From Pleurodeles waltl (lineage: Eukaryota; Chordata; Amphibia; Caudata; Salamandridae), in the NCBI RefSeq assembly GCF_031143425.1, contig NC_090438.1:755931823-755995822 (forward strand): DNA of 64,000 nt, in the 5' to 3' direction. The position numbers and the translations under genes were made by a program. Positions 1 through 11,753 of this stretch are shown one piece after another. Position 1 is the stretch's first letter. Each line of letters begins with the position of its first letter. The notes under the pieces were generated by a model. It saw only the letters and a program-made list of their open reading frames with translations, had not been told where the DNA came from and made no database searches.

Positions 1-384
1 ATTTTTATAAGGCACCACCTTCAAAAAGGGGCACAGGCTTTCATCATCTAGGAGGATTAGCAGCACCTGCTGTATTCAGCCTTGAGAGGACATATGAAGC
101 CTTTAAGGCCTCATAATGAGTAACCTGTAAGAATCCCTGCTAGTTTCCTTTTCCACATTTACCATTATCAGGTGCCCTGGGAATTTTAGATGTTGGAAGT
201 AATGTGGACTATGAGATTCTGGAGAATAACATTCAAAAATCTGGATTTACCATGTCTTTTTCTGCACATCTGTCCTTGATATTCCACCCTAGGAATTTGC
301 CTACTTGCAGCAGGTGAATTGTCTGCCCCTCTTTTTTTTTATTAATCACTGTTCTTCAGACTAAACAAATAAGATATGTTTGAG
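1..384. other. No gene seen; AT-rich flank of the first solo LTR
   Basis: No supported reading frame or recognised repeat. The last five bases, TTGAG at 380-384, are the left copy of the target-site duplication of the LTR that follows. Confidence 0.5.
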
Positions 385-2725
385 TGTTAGAAATGGGGTC
401 TTTGGTTGGCAGTCAGGTTACCCCCTGTCCAAGCAAGGACCCTCACTCTAGTCAGGGTAAAAGAGAATCACCCTCAGCTAACCCCTGCTCACCCCCTTGG
501 TAGCATGGCACGAGCAAGCAGGCTTAACTTCCGACTGCTAAGTGTAAAGTATTTGTACCAACACACACAATAACTTAATGAAAATACTACAAAATGACAC
601 AACACGGGTTTAGAAAAATAGAAAATATTTATCTAAATAAAACAAGACCAAAATGACAAAAATCCACAATAAACAAGTCAAGTTATCAATTAAAAAGCAA
701 AAAGAGTCTTCATGTAGTTTTAAACACACATTAACGCTGTTAGCGTGAAAATGTACCTTGGGTGCGCCAAAAATAACCCCTCATGGGCGAGTGTGCGTCA
801 AAAAGGGCTTGCGATGCGTTGATTTCACTCACGAGCAAGACCCTGCGTCATTTCTCCTTTTGTCGGGTCGGCGCGTCGTTTCTTCTCTCCACAGGAGAGC
901 GGTGCATCGATCTGGTCAGCGCTCTCGGGTCCGGGCAAGCCTTGCAGTGTTTTTGCATGCCCAGTGGTACTTGCGTCGGAAATCCAGCTGCAAGATGATC
1001 CGAAAACCACGCAGCGCGGGTTGCGATCTCACCAGCCTCCGTCAGCGATGCTGTGCATTGTTTCTCCAGCCCGGGCGTCGATCTTCGGGTCGCGTTGTAG
1101 GCGAATGTCAATTTTCAGCCGCAAAGCCGAAGCCGCATCGATTTTTCAGGGTCCCAGGAACTGGATGGGCACCACTTGGCAGAGTAGGAGTCTCTCCAGA
1201 GACTTCAGGTGCTGACAGAGAGAAGTCTTTGCTGTCCCTGAGACTTCAAACAACAGGAGGCAAGCTCTAAATCAAGCCCTTGGAGATCTTCACCAGATGG
1301 AAGGCACACAAAGTCCAGTCTTTGCCCTCTTACTCTGGCAGAAGCAGCAACTGCAGGATAGCTCCACAAAGCACAGTCACAGGCAGGGCAGTTCTTCTTT
1401 CTCAGCCCTTCAGCTCTTCTCCAGGCAGAGGCTCCTCTTGGTTTCCAGAAGTGTTCTAAAGTCTGTGGTTTTGGGTGCCCTTCTTATACCCATTTTCTCC
1501 TTTGAAGTAGGCTTACTTCAAAGCAAAGTCTCTCTTGAATGTGAAATTCTGCCTTGCCCAGGCCAGGCCCCAGACACTCACCAGGGGGTTGGAGACTGCA
1601 TTGTGTAAGGGCAGGCACAGCCCTTTCAGGTGTAAGTGACCACTCCTCCTCTCCCTCCTAGCACAGATGGCTCATCAGGATATGCAGGCTACACCCCAGC
1701 TCCCTTTGTGTCACTGTCCAGTGAGAGGTGCAACCAGCCCAAATGTCAAACTGACCCTACAGGGATTCCACAAACAGGCAGAGTCACAGAAATGGTTTAA
1801 GCAAGAAAATGCTCACTTTCTAAAAGTGGCATTTTCAAACACACAATCTTAAAATCAACTTTACTAAAAGATGTATTTTTAAATTGTGAGCTCAGAGACC
1901 CCAAACTCCACATGTCCATCCACTCCCAAAGGGAATCTACACTTTAATCATATTTAAAGGTAGCCCCATGTTAACCTATGAGAGGGACAGGGCTTACAAA
2001 AGTGAAAAACAAATTTAGCAATATGTCACTGTCAGAACATATAAAACAAATTACTATGGGGGTTATTCTAACTTTGGAGGAGGTGTTAATCCGTCCCAAA
2101 AGTGACGGAAAAGTGACGGATTTACCACCAGCCGTATTACGAGTCCATTATATCCTATGGAACTCGTAATACGGCTGGTGGTATATCCGTCACTTTACCG
2201 TCACTTTTGGGACGGATTAACACTCCTCCAAAGTTAGAATAACCCCCTATATGTCCTACCGTAATCATACACTGCTCCTTGCCTTTGGGGCTACCTAGGG
2301 CCTACCTTAGGGGTGTCTTACATGTAAGAAAAAGGAAGGTTTAGGCCTGGTAAGTGGGTACATTTGCCAAGTCAAATTTACAGTTTAAAACTGCAAACAC
2401 AGACACTGCAGTGGCAGGTCTGAGACATGATTACAGAGCTACTTAGGTGGGTGGCACAACCAGTGCTGCAGGCCCACTAGTAGCATTTGGTTTACAGGCC
2501 CTGGGCACCTCTAGTGTACTTTACAAGGGACTAACTAGTAAATCAGATATACCAATCATGGATCAACCAACTAGATACACAGTTTGTATAGGAGCATTTT
2601 GCACTTTAGCACTGGTTAGCAGTGGTCGAGTGCCCAGAGTAACAAAAACAACAAAAACAGAGTCCAGCACACATCAACAACCTGGGAAGCAGAGGGAGAC
2701 CACGCCAAGGATAAAAAGTCTAACA
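385..2725 (-). mobile_element. Solo LTR (minus orientation), 5-bp TSD TTGAG
   Basis: The segment begins TGTTAGAAATGG and ends GTCTAACA on the plus strand, so it has TG...CA ends and a short terminal inverted repeat (TGTTAGA/TCTAACA). The five bases TTGAG lie directly outside both ends (380-384 and 2726-2730), as expected for integrase-mediated insertion. No internal coding region remains, so this is a solo LTR left by LTR-LTR recombination. It is 2,341 bp including a 190-bp MITE at 2058-2247. A CpG-rich block (about 750-1250) and a motif containing GGCACGAGCAAGCAGGCTTA near 508-530 recur in other LTRs of the window. Reading frames inside it (for example 758-1270) have no recognisable domain and are probably chance. 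Orientation is inferred from that shared motif. Confidence 0.85.
2058..2247. mobile_element. Palindromic MITE inside the solo LTR
   Basis: This is a 190-bp element whose two halves are near-perfect reverse complements (GGGGGTTATTCTAACTTTGG at the left, its complement at the right), so a transcript would fold into one long hairpin. TAT is found on both sides (2055-2057 and 2248-2250), a 3-bp target duplication. It codes for nothing and must be moved by a transposase from elsewhere. A 3-bp site suggests a PIF/Harbinger-type helper, but TAT is not the usual TWA, so the superfamily is uncertain. Confidence 0.85.
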
Positions 2726-2730
2726 TTGAG

Positions 2731-3000
2731 CATTTCTGATTTTCCAAATGTTCGGAAGATTGATGCACATTTGAAAGTCTTAGGGGACGATTTTGAAAAA
2801 CCTTTGCCAGCAGTTTCTAAAAAGAAAACCATTTTTACAAAAGTTGTCACTGATGAACAGCCTAACAAGGTGCTTTTTCCTGAAGCATTTCATGACCATT
2901 TTTTAAAAACACACCAAAGATGAACCTTCCTTGTGCTTGAATTTTTTGGTTCTTTACTTCTGACATCAGATAATCATCTGATCTTGCCAGAGAATCACAC
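2731..3000. other. No gene seen
   Basis: Sequence to the right of the first solo LTR. The open frame at 2447-2923 runs across the LTR boundary and is therefore not a gene. Confidence 0.4.
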
Positions 3001-3600
3001 TAAGCCAGTCATTACGACCCTGTCGGTCTTCAGAACACCAGGGCCACGGTGGCAGTCAGACCGCCACCAATGTGGTGGTCCAGCAGCCACATTACGACAT
3101 TACGTCATACCGCCAGCACCATCACTTTTCGGCCCCTGACAGCCTGTCGGTGCTGGCGGTCCCAGTCCGCCTAGGCAGCACAGCAAGATTCGCTACCCTG
3201 GGGATTACGACCACCCTCTCCGCTGGTGTTTACATGGCGGTTGCCCTTCCAGGTAAAGGCTGGCTAAAACAGGGTGCTGGGGGCGCCATGGGGGCCCCTG
3301 CACTGCCCATGCACTCGGCATGGGCAGCGCAGGGGCCTCCATGGCCAGCCCTGTCATGCTTTGCTTTGTATACAGTGAAAACTGTGACGGGTGCCAGTAC
3401 ACCCTGTGCACTGCAGCATTGCCGCTGGCTCAATTATGAGCCAGTGTCAATGTTGTGGTCTGTTTCTCGCTGGGCCAGAGTGCGGAAACAGATGGGAAAC
3501 TCGTAACGGGGCCCACAGGAAGGGGACCACAGTGGCCGTAACCTGACTGCAGGAATTTGGCGGACAGCCTTTTCCATCCGCCAAACTCTTAACGACCCCC
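3001..3600. repeat. GC-rich interspersed repeat of unknown class
   Basis: This block is clearly richer in GC than its surroundings, with abrupt edges and several CGCCA/GGCGG-type motifs. A near-palindromic core lies at about 3,290-3,350, where CATGGGGGCCCCTGCACTGCC is mirrored by GGCAGCGCAGGGGCCTCCATG. Overlapping open frames on both strands here reflect base composition. I cannot find clean terminal inverted repeats or a target duplication. Confidence 0.4.
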
Positions 3601-3619
3601 AAAATGCTTGAATATCTCT

Positions 3620-4382
3620 TAGGCCATATCCACCTACCAGTCACATGCCACACAACTTCCTCTGCTTTGGCCTTGACATAAGCTGTTCTTTGATTCATCC
3701 TGGAGTACCTATCTATGGCAAAATTTCTATATTGTTATGTCGTTATTGTTTCACACTATTAGTCCCCATTGTACTTCTTATATAGCAATATATGTACTGA
3801 TGTTAAAAATGCGATACAAGTAATATGAAAAAACATGTAATTTATCTGAATGAACACCACCTTTGAGGCACGTCACAGACTTCTTGATCTGACTTTTCTA
3901 TTTTAAAATCCTAGATTCTCATTTCAAGCTCAAAAGCAATCTTATTTGCGTGGACAAATGTGTTTGTTTGTATGGGTGTGGAGTGGAGTTCAAAAATGCA
4001 ATGTGAGAAATCAGAATAATAATCTGCACATACTTTGATACATCTCACATGGGATTATTTAACTGGAATCAGTTTTACATACCATAATGTAGTATGTTTT
4101 TGTCTCAAATGGATATTTTGCTACAAACCAATGTCTTTTTTTACATTGATTATTTATGTTACGGAGTTTTTTAAGGAATGCATGTGGATGGAAACTAAAG
4201 GAGTGCAAAATTCCAAATATTTTACTAAGCACATTTCAGTAAATAAAAACGGACTTTGCAAACTTCATGAAATTATCAACATTTGCAATATGAAAAGAAA
4301 GAATCAAAAGTATGTTAAATGTTGACTTCGGGAATAAGGTACCTGAAAAAATAATTCTGCAAATCCCTATGCTAGTGTACAA
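3620..4382. other. No gene seen; AT-rich
   Basis: The open frame at 4035-4325 has no recognisable domain and the composition of random AT-rich DNA. Confidence 0.4.
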
Positions 4383-5732
4383 TGTGAGAGACAGGAGAGT
4401 GCAAGAATTAGGTTACTATTTGAGGTGGGTGGGAGCCCCACTCAAATATTAAACACAATCCTTGTCAGGGTGAACCATAAAAGTCACTAAATAAACATGT
4501 CCTTAACTCAAAAAGTGCAAACACAACAAAATACCTAAACCAATTTAGAAAAAAAGAGCAAACGTTAATAAAAAAAATGATGCCTGGAAGATCAAGGTAG
4601 GCCACCGGAACAGGAGCTCAAGAAATAGCTGCTGCTCTGCACCGGGACCTCTAAATAGTGAGCACTTAGAGCTGGGCTGGCTCCCTTTTATACAGTCTTG
4701 GCCCAGCCCACAACCACACCCAGGCATGCTGCAGGGAAAGCTTCTAGAAGGCCCTGGAAAGGGACCACACCCTGACTCACTCTGAAAGCCTGCAGCAATA
4801 CATTGCAAATGAACAGTATTTATAAGCACCTTAAGAATGAGTCTTCAGGATTGAATTCTGCATTGCAAAAGGTTAAACAATAATATATCAGCACCATGCA
4901 TAAATTATATTATCTTGAGGGTGTTGGGTTTTTTCATTCTAGTCACCCGTAGAGTGTGCACTGTCCTGGTGTTGACATTCTGACAGACTCATTTTTACAC
5001 CTGGTGCCAGCCTTTGTGTGTGTGGGGAATTCCCTGACCTATCCCAAAACAGGTTCTGGTTAGTTCTTCCCCTTCCTATGATCCTGGTTTCAAACTGTCT
5101 AGGGTAACAAAACCAAGGGCAGCCCTGGTGTCAGGTTCCTTTCTGTGTGCTGCAGGCAGGGCCCTTTGAAATGTAATGAGGGTAGGGCACTGCTCCCCGC
5201 TGGCCATCATATCGAGAAGACCCTCTCCCCTCACACCTAGGTTCCCTTTGTCTGAATGTCTGGAAGCAATACACAACACACAACAAGAAAGCCATCCCCA
5301 GTTGTTCGACCCAGGACACTGTAAGGAAAGCACAATTAGTTTGGGCAATAAAACACCAACTTTCTAAAAGTATCATTTTAAAAATTGTAACTTAAAATCT
5401 GACTCCACTATTAAAGATGATCTTAAATTACAATGCATTTGAGTGTAAACATCATTTCACTATCTTCTCCCTCTCTGAAGTTTGCACTTATTAAATGTAA
5501 TAAGATAACTCAGTGTTAGTCTAGTATGGGGGATATAGGCCTTACAAACCATAACAGTTTTTCACTGTTAGGACATGTAAAAATTACACACACATGTCCT
5601 ACTTTTTAGATATCATGCATCCTGCCCTATGAGTGGTTGGGGCTTACCTTAGGGGTGTAATGTAGGTATTTGTTGGAGACTTGTTATTAGTAGAGTTAAG
5701 TACACACCTACTACTGGCAGTAATGCCCCCAA
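4383..5732 (-). mobile_element. Probable LTR fragment, minus orientation
   Basis: The low-coordinate part has the A-rich layout seen at the same point in the first solo LTR. TACAA occurs just before the TG at 4383 and again at 5733-5737, which could be a target duplication, but the high-coordinate end reads CCCCCAA and not CA, so the boundary is tentative. No coding domain. Confidence 0.35.
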
Positions 5733-5737
5733 TACAA

Positions 5738-6720
5738 TGTAAGGGACAGCCAAAGTCTCAAAATATACGCCCTGGCTCAACCCCTGGTAGCTTGGCAACA
5801 AGCAAGCAGGCTTAACTTAGGAGAAAAGTATGTAAAGCATTTAAATACACCGGTACAGTAAATAAGTAAGACACAACACACAATAAAAATCCCACACCAA
5901 TTTATAAAACTAGCAACTTATCTTTAAAATGACACCAGCACGACTAAAATCCAATATAGAGAAGCAGAGATATGATTTTTTTAAAGATTAAAAGTAAAAC
6001 TAGTGCTTAGAAGCAAATAGAGCTCAAAGGATTAAAAAAAAGGTTGCACTGGACCGAAACACAGTCAAGAGTTCGAGCCATTGGCAATATAACACGTTTA
6101 CACCTACTTCCAGAAGTGTTTCTTGATGCAAGAAAGTAGTCCGCATCCCCAATTCAAGGTTCTGAATCTCAGTGTTGCTCGTTCGAGCTACAATTCCCAC
6201 AATGCACCTGGCCAAATCCTTAAAAGTCCACTGAACACTGTCCAGCTGGGCTCTTCTGGCAGGAGTTGGTGCAGGTGACTATTCTTAGCTCCTTTGTACA
6301 TGTCACTTACAGGGAGTCACTCCTGAATCCTTTGGAAGCCAGGCAGAGTAGGGAGTCCTGGTAGGTGTTCTAAAAAGGGAGGGGGGAAATGGGGAGAGAG
6401 AGAGACACACTGCACTCCAACTTCTGGAACTGCTGGCATTGGCGGGGAATCTTCTCTTGTTGTGATCACTCTCAGCTGGTTTTCTCAGCTTATTTTGGGA
6501 AGAGAATTAGATGAGGGCCTGGGCTCTTCTGATTCACAATAAACATGAACTAATTTTTGACAGTTGCATTAAGCTATTGCCTGTAATAAGAGTGGTTGTT
6601 AACACCACAACCTTGTTCAGAGGACCGCACAAGGAAAAGTTCACTGTGTTGTTAAATAGTCTTTGCGATTCTGTTTTCTTCAAGCTGTTCCTCCCACAAC
6701 CTTTAACGGACACGTGGTAG
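5738..6720 (-). mobile_element. Second LTR-like fragment, minus orientation
   Basis: It starts TGTAAGGG and carries at about 5,780-5,818 the block GGTAGCTTGGCAACAAGCAA followed by GCAGGCTTAACTTA. That block is also present, in the same or inverted orientation, at about 500-530, 13,600-13,640 and 51,645-51,690, so the fragment belongs to the same LTR superfamily. The high-coordinate end is not resolved. Confidence 0.4.
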
Positions 6721-6804
6721 GAGAACCTCTCCCTGTGTCTCTAGTCTCTGGTAATAGCAGCACAATTATAGCATGCAATTGTTCCAAATCAGAAAAGTGA
6801 AATC

Positions 6805-6950
6805 CCAGTTAACTCACTTGTATATTTTCAAGGCATGTGGTGCGTGTACGTAAATTGGAATACACTATCAGGGAAGTGGAGGGAAACCAAAGTTAAATCA
6901 CTTGTATACTGTCAGGGTATGTGGTGTGCATCCGCACATTGGAATAAACA
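6805..6950. repeat. Tandem duplication, period about 84 bp
   Basis: Two diverged copies start near 6,809 and 6,893. Both contain TCACTTGTATA, then a GGCATGTGGTG/GGTATGTGGTG block, then TTGGAATA. Confidence 0.6.
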
Positions 6951-7260
6951 AATGTTGTCACTTACTTGTAGTCTTTTCTTTTCTTTTGTAGGTATCGAAG
7001 AAGCAGATACAGGGCCAGCGATTGAGCAGGGGAAGGAAGGAAAGAAGAAAGGCCAAAGTAAGGAGAAGAGTGAAATACAGGCAAGCTGAAATCTCAGGAA
7101 TACAATGCTTGGGGGCAGAAAGAATGAAGCCAAGCAAATGGTGGCGGCTGGGGCTTGGTTACATATACGTGACTAAGTCAAGATGCCTGTCACATTACGT
7201 TCTGTTCTCTTGTGAGAACTATTTCAAAGCAGGGAATAGAAGAGGCATGAGACAACATAA

Positions 7261-7430
7261 GGGCAATAATGGTCACAAGACAATGGCATGTACAATGATG
7301 GCCATAAGGCACTACAATATATGTACAATGATGATCATAAGACAAATCACACATAACAATGGGTTCTAAGCAATGTATGTGCAATAATGGCTTTCAGGAC
7401 GTTACATGGGCAGTAATGAAATATAAGAAA
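7261..7430. repeat. Degenerate minisatellite, unit about 30 bp
   Basis: There are five or six diverged units of the form (G)TACAATGATGGNCATAAG plus a short AC-rich spacer. The open frames on both strands across it (for example 7190-7384) are repeat artefacts. Confidence 0.55.
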
Positions 7431-7445
7431 AGTGTAATGGTTTGA

Positions 7446-7889
7446 TCAGCTCAGGCCCCAGATGCTAAAGGTGTAATACACAGACAAAAATGACTGGGGG
7501 GGTGTGGCGACCCCTGAGAGTCCTGGAAACTGGTGAAAAGCAATGGGATTACATGATTCACAAGGGAACCATGGGGCAACTGACAAAAAACACATGAGAT
7601 GATGTGCCTCCTCATGACACATAGAGCCCTCAAAACAAACAAAATGGGTTCGGCAAAGAAAGACAGGGGAAGGCAAAATCAAGAAATGCCCAGGTCAAAC
7701 ATTATCCTCATCCAGCCAAAAGCTAGGGTAGACTAATCAATACTTTGATGAGCATCCCTGCTCAGGTGATGGAATGTAGACAGTGGTCCTCTTCTGCAGA
7801 GGTCAGCTCAGTGCCCTTCTGAACCTAGTTGGATCGCTCTATCAACTCTCTCCTGAACCACTGAATTACCCATGGGGACCTCTATTCCT
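7446..7889. other. Retroelement-flank sequence; possible LTR edge at 7,502
   Basis: A purine tract (ACTGGGGGGG) followed directly by TGTGGCGACCCC at about 7,493-7,512 resembles a polypurine tract and LTR start on the plus strand. I found no matching end or target duplication, so this is only a possibility. The rest is probably the 3' part of the minus-strand element whose tail lies at 7,890-8,190. Confidence 0.25.
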
Positions 7890-8190
7890 CATCTGTGGAC
7901 CCCATTTGTAAAACTACCACCATGGCCAATAAGGTGATGTGGCCCAGTCTATTCCTTGGATCAGATTTTCTATGCCCCCCAACCCAAGGAAAAAACTACC
8001 CAAAAGGTCAACAACCAATAGAGATTGCTGACAGCTGTCAATGTCAGGAGGTAGGCCCGGGGCCAACCACTGTCAAGTGGAGGCTCCAAACAGGGACCTT
8101 GGGCAGGCCTCACTTTCAGACTGGAAGGAGTTTCCTGCTTGTTCTTTTGGTTTCCCTGCCCACAAAGGTATATCAGAGTTGAGAGCAACA
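7890..8190 (-). pseudogene. Relic of the membrane tail of a gag-protease-TM retroelement
   Basis: Read on the minus strand, this piece encodes LTAVSNLYWLLTFWVVFSLGW, a hydrophobic segment that lines up with LTAVSGLCWVLAFMAALSLAW in the second frame of the complete element at 42-50 kb. The nucleotide sequences also align: both contain CTGACAGCTGTCAG, and both later have a (T)TGGTCATGGTGG / TTGGCCATGGTGG block. It is an old, diverged copy with an in-frame stop after the hydrophobic stretch. Its gag and protease parts are probably those at 11,754-13,280, separated from it by the chromodomain element. The relation between the two hydrophobic tails is visible in the sequence. Joining it to the distant gag part is an inference from order, orientation and spacing. 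Confidence 0.65.
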
Positions 8191-8251
8191 GACCTAGGTG
8201 TTAGACACCCTACTTTCTTATTCCTTCACATCAGCTTAGGGGTGGTATCCT

Positions 8252-9175
8252 GTGGCAGTTCTTCAGAAATTACGTGAACACCACTTATTTGCCAAATTAG
8301 AGAAGTGTGTGTTTCATGCCAGAACAATAAAGTTTTGGGGATATGTCATAGCTCCTGATGGCATTGCTATGTACAAAAACAAAATACAGGCCATTATGAA
8401 CTGGGAGGCTCCACAATCAAGTAAGGAAATTCAGCGCTTTCTTGGCTTTGCCAATTTGTACAGGCCCTTTATCCTACAATTTTCCACAGTAATGTCACCA
8501 ATCACACACTTGTTGAAGAAAGGTGTTCATTTTCTTTGGGATTCTCAAGCTGAGAAAGCCTTTCAGTTACTAAAAAAGCCTTTACTGAAGCCCCCATTCT
8601 CCATCACCCTGATCCGTCTATGCCATTTTTTGTAGAAGCTGACGCATTCCAGGTAGTAGTGGGTGGTGGGTGGTGTTCACACCCAACGAGATGCTGAGTC
8701 TGGGCATTTTCATCCGGTGGCATACTTCTCTAACAAGCTGCTACCAGCTAAGCAAAATTATACTGTGGCAGAGCAAGAGCTCTTAGCGATCAAGGTAGCT
8801 TTTCAAGAATAGCGCCATCACCTCTTGGGAGCCAGATACACTGTTTCCGTTTACACCAATCACCTCAACCTCCAATTTTTTCAAGCCACAAAGGCCTTAA
8901 CTGCACGACAGCTCCGCTGGTTACTGTTTTTTAACTATTTTGATTTTTTTATCACATATAGACTAGTGAGTGCCCAACAAAAAGCAGACACCCTTTCAAG
9001 ATGTGGATTCTCTTTAACTGACCAAAACAGCAAACATGCTAAAACTATCATTTCTCCTGTCAAAATGGTAGCGCTATGTTCTTCCTATAAGTTTTTACTC
9101 AAATACATGCTGCAAAAGTCCCTGGGTCTTACCCTCCTGGAATCACTGAATACGAGGGATTACCTTACCACTTAG
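8252..9175 (+). pseudogene. Reverse transcriptase connection and RNase H relic
   Basis: The frame at 8252-8635 begins in the thumb region (LEKCVFH, then FWGYVIAPDG and IQRFLGFANLYRPFI, typical of Ty3/gypsy polymerases). The RNase H part follows after a break, with VEADAFQ at about 8,635 and later VYTNHLNLQFF and LTARQLRWLLFF in the 8825-9175 frame. The catalytic YxDD of the polymerase lies upstream of the truncation and is absent. Stops between the two frames show decay. The product would have copied the element's RNA into DNA and removed the RNA strand. Confidence 0.8.
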
Positions 9176-9225
9176 ACCAACTTATTATTCCCACACAAGA
9201 ACTACAGGATACTGTATTACAGTGG

Positions 9226-10010
9226 GGACATGATTCTGTTCTAGCTGGCCATCTCGGGGTGAAAAAGACCTTAGACTTGTGCCAATGACATCTTTGGTGG
9301 CTTACCTTGCCACAAGGTGTCAAAGATTACATCCAGAATTGCTTTACCGGGCATTCAAACTAAAACTCCACATGCCCTCCCAAACAGGTCTTTTGCAACC
9401 TATGCCAATCTCACCAGCCCCATGGCATGCTATTAGCATGGATTTCATTACAGATCTCCTACTTTCAAATGGGCATTCAGTCATTTGGGTAGTATAGTAG
9501 ACCACCTGACTAAAATGGGCCATTTCATACCCCTAAAAACTCTTTCTTCAGCCCGAGAACTCTCCGATCTGTTTATGCAACATATCATTCGATTACATGG
9601 TCTACCTTCCTAAATAGTATCCAACTGTGGTACCGAATTTGCTTCTCGTTGCTGGCGCAGTTTCTGCTCCTCGTTAGGGATAGACATTAGTTTGTCCTCT
9701 GCCTATCACCCACAGACCGACGGTCAGTCTGAGCGTACCAACCAGTCACCAGAATAGATCCTGAGGTGTTTAATCTCCACTTTGTCCACAGAATGGGTAA
9801 TGCCTTACGGCTTGTGGAATTTGTGTATAATAATAGCATTCATGCTGCCACCGGTATACCACCTTTCTACTGCCTATTTGGTTTCCACCCACGAATCCTT
9901 CCAATAATGGACACACGAGTAACAGTAAAAGTCCCCTCAGCACAGGAACATCATACCAAGATTTACAACATCTAACTCCTTGTGCAACGTCATCTAGAAA
10001 CTTATCAGGC
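9226..10010 (+). pseudogene. Integrase relic (zinc finger, core, C-terminal part)
   Basis: An HHCC-type zinc finger is recognisable at about 9,226-9,360 ([10 protein letters not shown], then a broken region with NCF). The catalytic core follows, with [14 protein letters not shown] in the frame 9279-9497 and a decayed stretch around 9,640-9,770 that contains [14 protein letters not shown] in the right frame. The C-terminal part is the frame 9766-9975 (VEFVYNNSIHAATGIPPF). Several stops and at least one frame change separate these parts. The intact enzyme inserts the cDNA into the genome. Confidence 0.8.
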
Positions 10011-10175
10011 ACAAGTCCAAAAGCAAGCAGATAAACATAGAACACCAGCTCCTACTTACCCACTAGGGGGCAGGTCTGGTTATCCACTAAGAACCTCCAT
10101 TTAGCAGGATCTAAAAAACTCAGTCCACGCTTCCTTGGTCCTTTCACCATTTCCAGGATAATAAACTCTGTAGCT

Positions 10176-10520
10176 GTGCAACTTACACTACTTGATGACT
10201 TGAAAATACATACAGTTTTCAACGTTTCCCTTCTCCGCCCTTATGCCTCTACCACACGCCCACTACCGTCCCCACCCCTGGTCAAGGTTCATGGCCACTG
10301 GGAGTTTGAAGTTGCAAAAGTCCTGGATTCTAAATGTATTCTGTGGGGTTTTCATTATCTATTTGCCTGGAAAGGTTATGGGCCCGAGGACAATTCATGG
10401 GAACCTGCTTCTGCCATCCATGCCTGGTTTGCTTGTACCATCTCCGTTATCCAAACAAACCTCACCCCCTTCGGAGAGCTTAGGTGGGGGGGACTGTCAG
10501 AACCCAACAACTCTGCCTAA
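10176..10520 (+). pseudogene. Chromodomain at the integrase C-terminus
   Basis: The frame holds the integrase GPF-like lead-in (VFNVSLLRPY) followed by a chromodomain with EVAKVLDSK, then LFAWKGYGPEDNSWEP, which has the aromatic-rich YLVxWKGYxxxxxTWEP pattern. In chromoviruses this domain reads methylated histone marks and steers integration. It is the best-preserved part of the element. The frame runs through the polypurine tract (TTAGGTGGGGGGGAC at 10,480-10,494) into the LTR. Confidence 0.85.
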
Positions 10521-11753
10521 TTTGTCAACACCCTCAGGGGCGTTGTTTTAATCATGTGCGTGTAGCACCACTGGGTTGCTTGTAATCTCATTGTACTGTC
10601 TGCATTTCAGGATAGATATTGCCAATGTTTGAGATGTACTTGATGTTACCAATGCTTGTTCCACTACATAGTTGTTTGTAGCAATACTTGTGAAACACAT
10701 GTGACTGTGTCAAGTCCTCAAGGTTCTAAATCTGTCAGGTTCACATGTTTATTGGTTGCCAGGCACCCACCACATGGTCTCCAGAGAGCAGCTGCCTCCT
10801 GTTTTCAAAGACATGAGTCATGCTGGCCAGAAATACTCCCGCTGTGCACATGACTCTGCTTAGCTTTCTTCCTGTCAGGCAAGGAAGGCCCTCTGCACTG
10901 TGATTCCCTCCAGGCCCCACCCACTTCCCTTTTGACTCGGCTGGCAGCAAAGAGCCTCAGCAGAGACCTTCTCGAAAGAACATACTTCTGTCAGCTAAGT
11001 GCAGCATGCTGTCTGGAATCTGTCTATGTACAATTTTATTATGGTCGCTTTGTTTTTTGGTGAAAGCTGAAAACTGAGACTGATTGCAGTCTAGCCTTCT
11101 TGAGACTTTAAAAGACCTCCACTAAGGACAAAGACATGATTTATGAATGGGGGCTTTATGAGGGTTGAATAACAGAGTTAGCGTGGGGGCCTTGACAACT
11201 TTCGTTTTGTAACTGAGAACTGTGGCAGAATTGCACTACCCTCCACTTGTTTTTTGTACTAATAGTGATTACACAATTCAGTGCTAGGATTACATTATGT
11301 GTGAGTTTACTTGCTTTTGGCATTGCTATTCATTTGATGTTAATAGTGATTATGCAATTCAGTGCTAAGAATATATGCACGTTTTCTTGCTTTTGGTATT
11401 GCAAATCGTTTTATATTGTAGTTTAACCATAGAAAACCTAATGTGAATGTAGATCCATGAAATAGACTTGCAGAACTTCCTAATTTGTTTAGAGACATTC
11501 AGATTTCGTCACCTTTGTATATATTAATCCGTGAAAAGAGAAAGAGGGCCAAGTTGCTGATATTACCAGGTGAATGCGCTGCAATAACGGAATTAGACAA
11601 ATTTAATGAGATTAGTGCATGCTTTTTTGAATGCTGTTTAACAAGACCAGTGCATGCTTAATTAAATGTTGTGAAACAGTCTCTTAATGGCACATAGCTT
11701 CACCAATACCGTAATTCACCACAGAAAAGAAACTTCCAGGGGCTCCACTGACA
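10495..11753 (+). repeat. 3' LTR of the chromodomain element
   Basis: The LTR starts TGTCAG immediately after the polypurine tract and is proposed to end CTGACA at 11,748-11,753, which is the exact inverted repeat of its start. It is 1,259 bp and contains an internal tandem duplication (11,261-11,400). There is no 5' partner, so neither a target duplication nor LTR divergence can be used to date it. Confidence 0.65.
11261..11400. repeat. Tandem duplication inside the LTR, period about 79 bp
   Basis: Two copies both read AATAGTGATTA(C/T)(A/G)CAATTCAG followed by TGCTA and later TTGCTTTTGG(C/T)ATTGC. Such duplications are common in LTR U3 regions, where they can repeat enhancer sites. Confidence 0.6.

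Larger units (their letters stand above)
8240..11753 (+). mobile_element. 5'-truncated chromodomain Ty3/gypsy retrotransposon
   Basis: In order on the plus strand there are the reverse transcriptase thumb/connection, RNase H, integrase with zinc finger, core and C-terminal region, a chromodomain, a polypurine tract and a 3' LTR. This order and a chromodomain after integrase define chromoviruses of the Ty3/gypsy group. The gag, protease, catalytic reverse transcriptase and 5' LTR are missing. Several stops and frame changes break the frame, so it is dead. It lies exactly between two pieces of a minus-strand retroelement, which suggests that it inserted into that element and later lost its 5' part. 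Confidence 0.85.

Noticed and set aside
758..1270. 170-codon plus-strand frame
   Set aside because: Lies wholly inside a solo LTR in CpG-rich sequence and shows no domain; several other frames overlap it.
4378..5737. LTR with TACAA target duplication
   Set aside because: The right end does not finish in CA and TACAA is a frequent word in this AT-rich DNA; kept only as a tentative fragment.
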